A DNA stretch of 34,285 nucleotides. It comes from Planctomycetaceae bacterium. Its GTDB lineage: Bacteria > Planctomycetota > Planctomycetia > Pirellulales > Pirellulaceae. The translations under genes and the position numbers were made by a program. The notes under the pieces are model-generated. The model saw only the letters and a program-made list of their open reading frames with translations, searched no databases and was not told where the DNA came from. This document shows positions 32,457-34,285 of the stretch, one piece after another (the first letter of the stretch is position 1; each line of letters opens with the position of its first letter). The stretch is taken from contig SYJV01000460.1 of NCBI GenBank assembly GCA_005798335.1, forward strand, positions 1-34,285, read 5' to 3'.

Positions 32457-32963
32457 CTACATATCGTAGACCTCGGGGTCGACGTTTGGAGCTTCGCTCA
32501 TTCGCCGGTGAATGCCTTTGAGTTTCTTTTCACCGGTTGCAAATGGATCTTCGCCTTCCAGAATATCCCCCATTTCCTCCTCAATTTTGTCCGGGTCTTC
32601 GCCAGATTCCATTCGGCGAATGGCTTCTTCCATCCCATCGCCCATATGCATTCCCGTCGAGTCCATCAGTTTGCGCATCATGCGAGCCATAGCGCGGGGA
32701 TCATCTTCATTCATGCCTTCCGCTTCGCCGGCTAATTGCATCATGGCTTGCTCCATCTTTGTTTCATCCATATCAAAATCGGGTGGAGCATCACCTTCGG
32801 GACTTTCCGCGCGACCTTTGGAAATCGCAAATCGCGACATTTGCCGCCGCAACTTGTGCTTGCTAGCTTTGGGACACTTGGGAACGCTGTCCGTGTCAAC
32901 TCTGCGTGAAAGAAAACTGTAAATGGTGTGGCAATCTCGACAATAGAACTCATAAATGGGCAC
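32457..32963 (-). CDS. FmdB-type zinc ribbon protein with acidic Met-rich tail
   Basis: A 168-aa protein. The N-terminus MPIYEFYCRDCH is the FmdB/CxxC_CxxC_SSSS zinc ribbon start, with Cys8 and Cys11. The second pair is atypical: KCPKASKHKLRR has Cys30 but Ala33 where a Cys is expected; His36 might substitute. After residue 45 comes a long acidic, Met-rich tail (EQAMMQLAGEAEGMNEDDPR, MARMMRKLMDSTGMHMGDGM) absent from the short typical members. FmdB proteins were first noted as putative regulators in formamidase operons; function is mostly unknown. The ribosome site is weak. It is convergent with the methyltransferase gene, 58 nt away. Confidence 0.85.
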   Translation of the reverse strand: MPIYEFYCRDCHTIYSFLSRRVDTDSVPKCPKASKHKLRRQMSRFAISKGRAESPEGDAPPDFDMDETKMEQAMMQLAGEAEGMNEDDPRAMARMMRKLMDSTGMHMGDGMEEAIRRMESGEDPDKIEEEMGDILEGEDPFATGEKKLKGIHRRMSEAPNVDPEVYDM

Positions 32964-33167
32964 GATGCGATCTTCCTCGAGAAATCAGAAACGCCAATGC
33001 TGTGAATCTTGAAACAACTAGCTTACACGAAGGTGATTTTTACTAGTTGCGCATCAAAATGCCTATACGTCTTTGCCTAGCGCGTCTTTTTTCCTTCCAT
33101 CTGACCACTGGGTTTCAAGCGTCCTCAACCTCTGAAGAACGTTCAGCCGTCTCCTCTGGCGGTTCGC

Positions 33168-33437
33168 ATGCAGCAAGATCTGCAACTGGCTGGTATGGCC
33201 GAGCGTACGGCCGAGTCTTATATTCGTGCTGTGCGCAAACTGGCTGCCTATACTCACAAGTCTCCCGATCTCATCGACGAAGAGGAACTGCGAGCTTACT
33301 TCTATTACATCCGCAACGATCAACTCTGGGAAGCTAGCTCGATTCGCGTGGCCTACTCGGGCATCAAGTTCTTCTTTCAGCGTACCTGCCCTTCGGTGAA
33401 GAAGCGGCCATCGACAAGATTCGAGCGCTGATGGGCT
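33168..33437 (+). pseudogene. Tyrosine recombinase with internal deletion
   Basis: The first part encodes the N-terminal SAM-like DNA-binding domain of a site-specific integrase: MQQDLQLAGMAERTAESYIR, AVRKLAAYTHKSPDLIDEEE, LRAYFYYIRND and SGIKFFFQRTCP. After CP the frame continues only with PSVKKRPSTRFER to a stop at 33431. The next frame over the same DNA (33384 onward) reads LPFGEEAAIDKIRALMG with a stop at 33437-33439, a natural-looking recombinase C-terminus. The whole catalytic domain (Arg-His-Arg-Tyr) has therefore been deleted and the ends are joined out of frame near 33383-33390. Non-functional. Confidence 0.82.
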
Positions 33438-33450
33438 GAAGCTGACCATC

Positions 33451-34285
33451 ATGCACTCAGTCGCTGAAGTCTTTCAGCTCTATGGCCAAGCCTACCGACA
33501 GCAGTTTGCCTTGAGCATGCCCGCAGATCAACTGAAGGCCATGTGGGCTATCGAGAATTGTCGGACTGGTAATTTGGGGATCGCCCTCTACGCTTGTCAG
33601 CAGTGTGGCAAGTCGCGTTGCGTATCACGCTCGTGCGGCAACCGACACTGCCCAACTTGTCAGGCCGACAAGGGCCAACGATGGCTGCAAGTGCAACTGG
33701 ACAAGCTCTTGCCTTGCAGCTACTTTTTCCTGTGCTTCACCGTACCGGAATCCGCCAGACTGATCATGCGATCGCATCCGAAGGAGTGCTACAACGCGCT
33801 CATGGAAGCGGCTGCACAAGCGCTGATGACACTGGCCAGCAATCCCAAACACATCGGCTCGTCAAAGCTCAGCCTGACCGCCGTGCTGCACACCTGGGGA
33901 CGCGACATGGCGTACAACCCTCATGTGCATATGGTGGTTGCCGGTGGCGCTCTCAGTGACGATGGTTCCCAGTGGTTGCCATCGCGAGTCGATTACTTAG
34001 TACCAGTCCTGGCATTATCGCTGGTCTATCGAGCCAAGGTCCGCGCAGCCCAGCGTCAAGCCGGACTGCTCGATCAGTTCCCAGCGGACGTATGGCAGGC
34101 GGAATGGGTAGTTCACTGCAAGCCAGTCGGAGACGGTCAAGGAGCCATGAAGTACTTGGCACCTTACATTTTCCGCGTCGCCATCAGCAATCACCGGATT
34201 CAGTCGATTGCCCCAGGCGATGATCTCCAGGGGCAAGTGAAGTACGAATACCGACCAGTCGGCAGCCGCAAAGTCCACAGGCTGA
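33451..34285 (+). CDS. IS91-family transposase (partial, runs off the window)
   Basis: An open frame from ATG 33451 continues to the window end, 278 residues seen. It begins MHSVAEVFQLYGQAYRQQF. An N-terminal zinc-finger region has Cys49, Cys52, Cys57, Cys62, Cys67 and Cys70 (CQQCGKSRCVSRSCGNRHCP). The HUH nuclease motif is PHVHMVVAGG with His158 and His160, preceded by LHTWGRDM. The two-tyrosine motif is YLAPYIFRVAISNHR, Tyr235 and Tyr239, spaced as in IS91 transposases, which move by rolling-circle replication. All visible catalytic residues are intact. No strong ribosome site precedes the ATG, which lies 11 nt after the broken recombinase stop at 33437-33439, suggesting translational coupling in the original element. 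Confidence 0.92.
   Translation, partial: MHSVAEVFQLYGQAYRQQFALSMPADQLKAMWAIENCRTGNLGIALYACQQCGKSRCVSRSCGNRHCPTCQADKGQRWLQVQLDKLLPCSYFFLCFTVPESARLIMRSHPKECYNALMEAAAQALMTLASNPKHIGSSKLSLTAVLHTWGRDMAYNPHVHMVVAGGALSDDGSQWLPSRVDYLVPVLALSLVYRAKVRAAQRQAGLLDQFPADVWQAEWVVHCKPVGDGQGAMKYLAPYIFRVAISNHRIQSIAPGDDLQGQVKYEYRPVGSRKVHRL

Larger units (their letters stand above)
33120..34285 (+). mobile_element. IS91-like element with integrase remnant, partial
   Basis: A broken tyrosine recombinase gene is followed by an IS91-family transposase that runs off the window. Such recombinase-transposase pairs are known in some IS91-like elements. The left boundary is not defined; the frame GFKRPQPLKNVQPSPLAVRM from about 33109 already resembles the recombinase N-terminus, and no in-frame start codon was found upstream of 33168. 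The right end lies outside the window. Confidence 0.82.

Noticed and set aside
33594-33959. 121-aa plus-strand ORF
   Set aside because: Out-of-frame shadow of the IS91-type transposase, whose zinc-finger and HUH motifs are in the frame from 33451.
1-34285. tRNA, rRNA, CRISPR and toxin-antitoxin genes
   Set aside because: No cloverleaf, rRNA core sequence, spacer-repeat array or recognisable toxin pair was seen on either strand when reading intergenic regions; a dedicated scan (tRNAscan-SE, Infernal) was not possible.

Overview
The window looks like a chromosomal segment of a planctomycete, most likely Pirellulaceae-like. The evidence is a dense set of families typical of that group: DUF1559 prepilin-like proteins, PSCyt1/DUF1549/DUF1553 cytochromes, a DUF1501 protein, TIGR02603/TIGR02604-type heme and dehydrogenase domains, a DUF4058 protein and HscC-type Hsp70 remnants. 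Taxon and family names come from recognising motifs by eye; no search was run.

Layout. 1-5566: a stem-loop repeat, then a plus-strand run of a DUF1559 pseudopilin-like protein, a small lipoprotein, a planctomycete cytochrome (DUF1549/DUF1553) and a DUF1501 protein. 5567-9589: a dispersed repeat, a minus-strand di-heme peroxidase-like protein, a 584-nt gene-free stretch, and an exported protein with Gly/Met-rich and Pro-Asn-Ala repeats. 9590-13706: a large inverted repeat, a tRNA-dihydrouridine synthase (minus), a putative lipoprotein, ribosomal protein S18, a hotdog thioesterase and a prenyltransferase-like toroid protein. 13707-15734: a graveyard holding a frameshifted hscC 3' fragment, a frameshifted small ORF and a truncated IS66-type element. 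15735-21127: two further DUF1559 plus lipoprotein pairs on opposite strands, enclosing a DUF4058 protein and a TraB/GumN-like protein. 21473-29313: two very large convergent multidomain proteins, one a sugar-dehydrogenase-like propeller with three CxxCH motifs, the other a CehA/McbA-type PHP hydrolase fused to a PVC dehydrogenase domain, a repeat region and a cytochrome. They are separated by a hairpin repeat. 29381-32963: pterin carbinolamine dehydratase, a membrane-anchored DsrE-like protein, a 533-aa methyltransferase with a regulatory domain, and an FmdB-type zinc ribbon protein. 33120-34285: an IS91-like element with an internally deleted integrase and an apparently intact transposase running off the window.

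How the genes fit together. Housekeeping genes (dus, rpsR, thioesterase, phhB-like) are scattered singly among exported, heme-binding and pseudopilin-like proteins. The clearest organisational theme is the DUF1559 + small lipoprotein pair, present three times in 21 kb; the first copy sits directly upstream of a PSCyt/DUF1501 pair. Many exported proteins carry CxxCH heme motifs, suggesting a periplasm-oriented oxidative or carbohydrate-related role, but no substrate can be assigned from sequence. Several genes start with GTG or TTG, each with a Shine-Dalgarno match except dus. Intergenic DNA is rich in stem-loop repeats of at least five kinds.

I did not find a convincing new defence, CRISPR or biosynthetic system. 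The most unusual items are the triplicated two-gene module, the CehA/dehydrogenase/cytochrome fusion, the prenyltransferase-like protein without apparent zinc ligands, and the composite stem-loop repeats.
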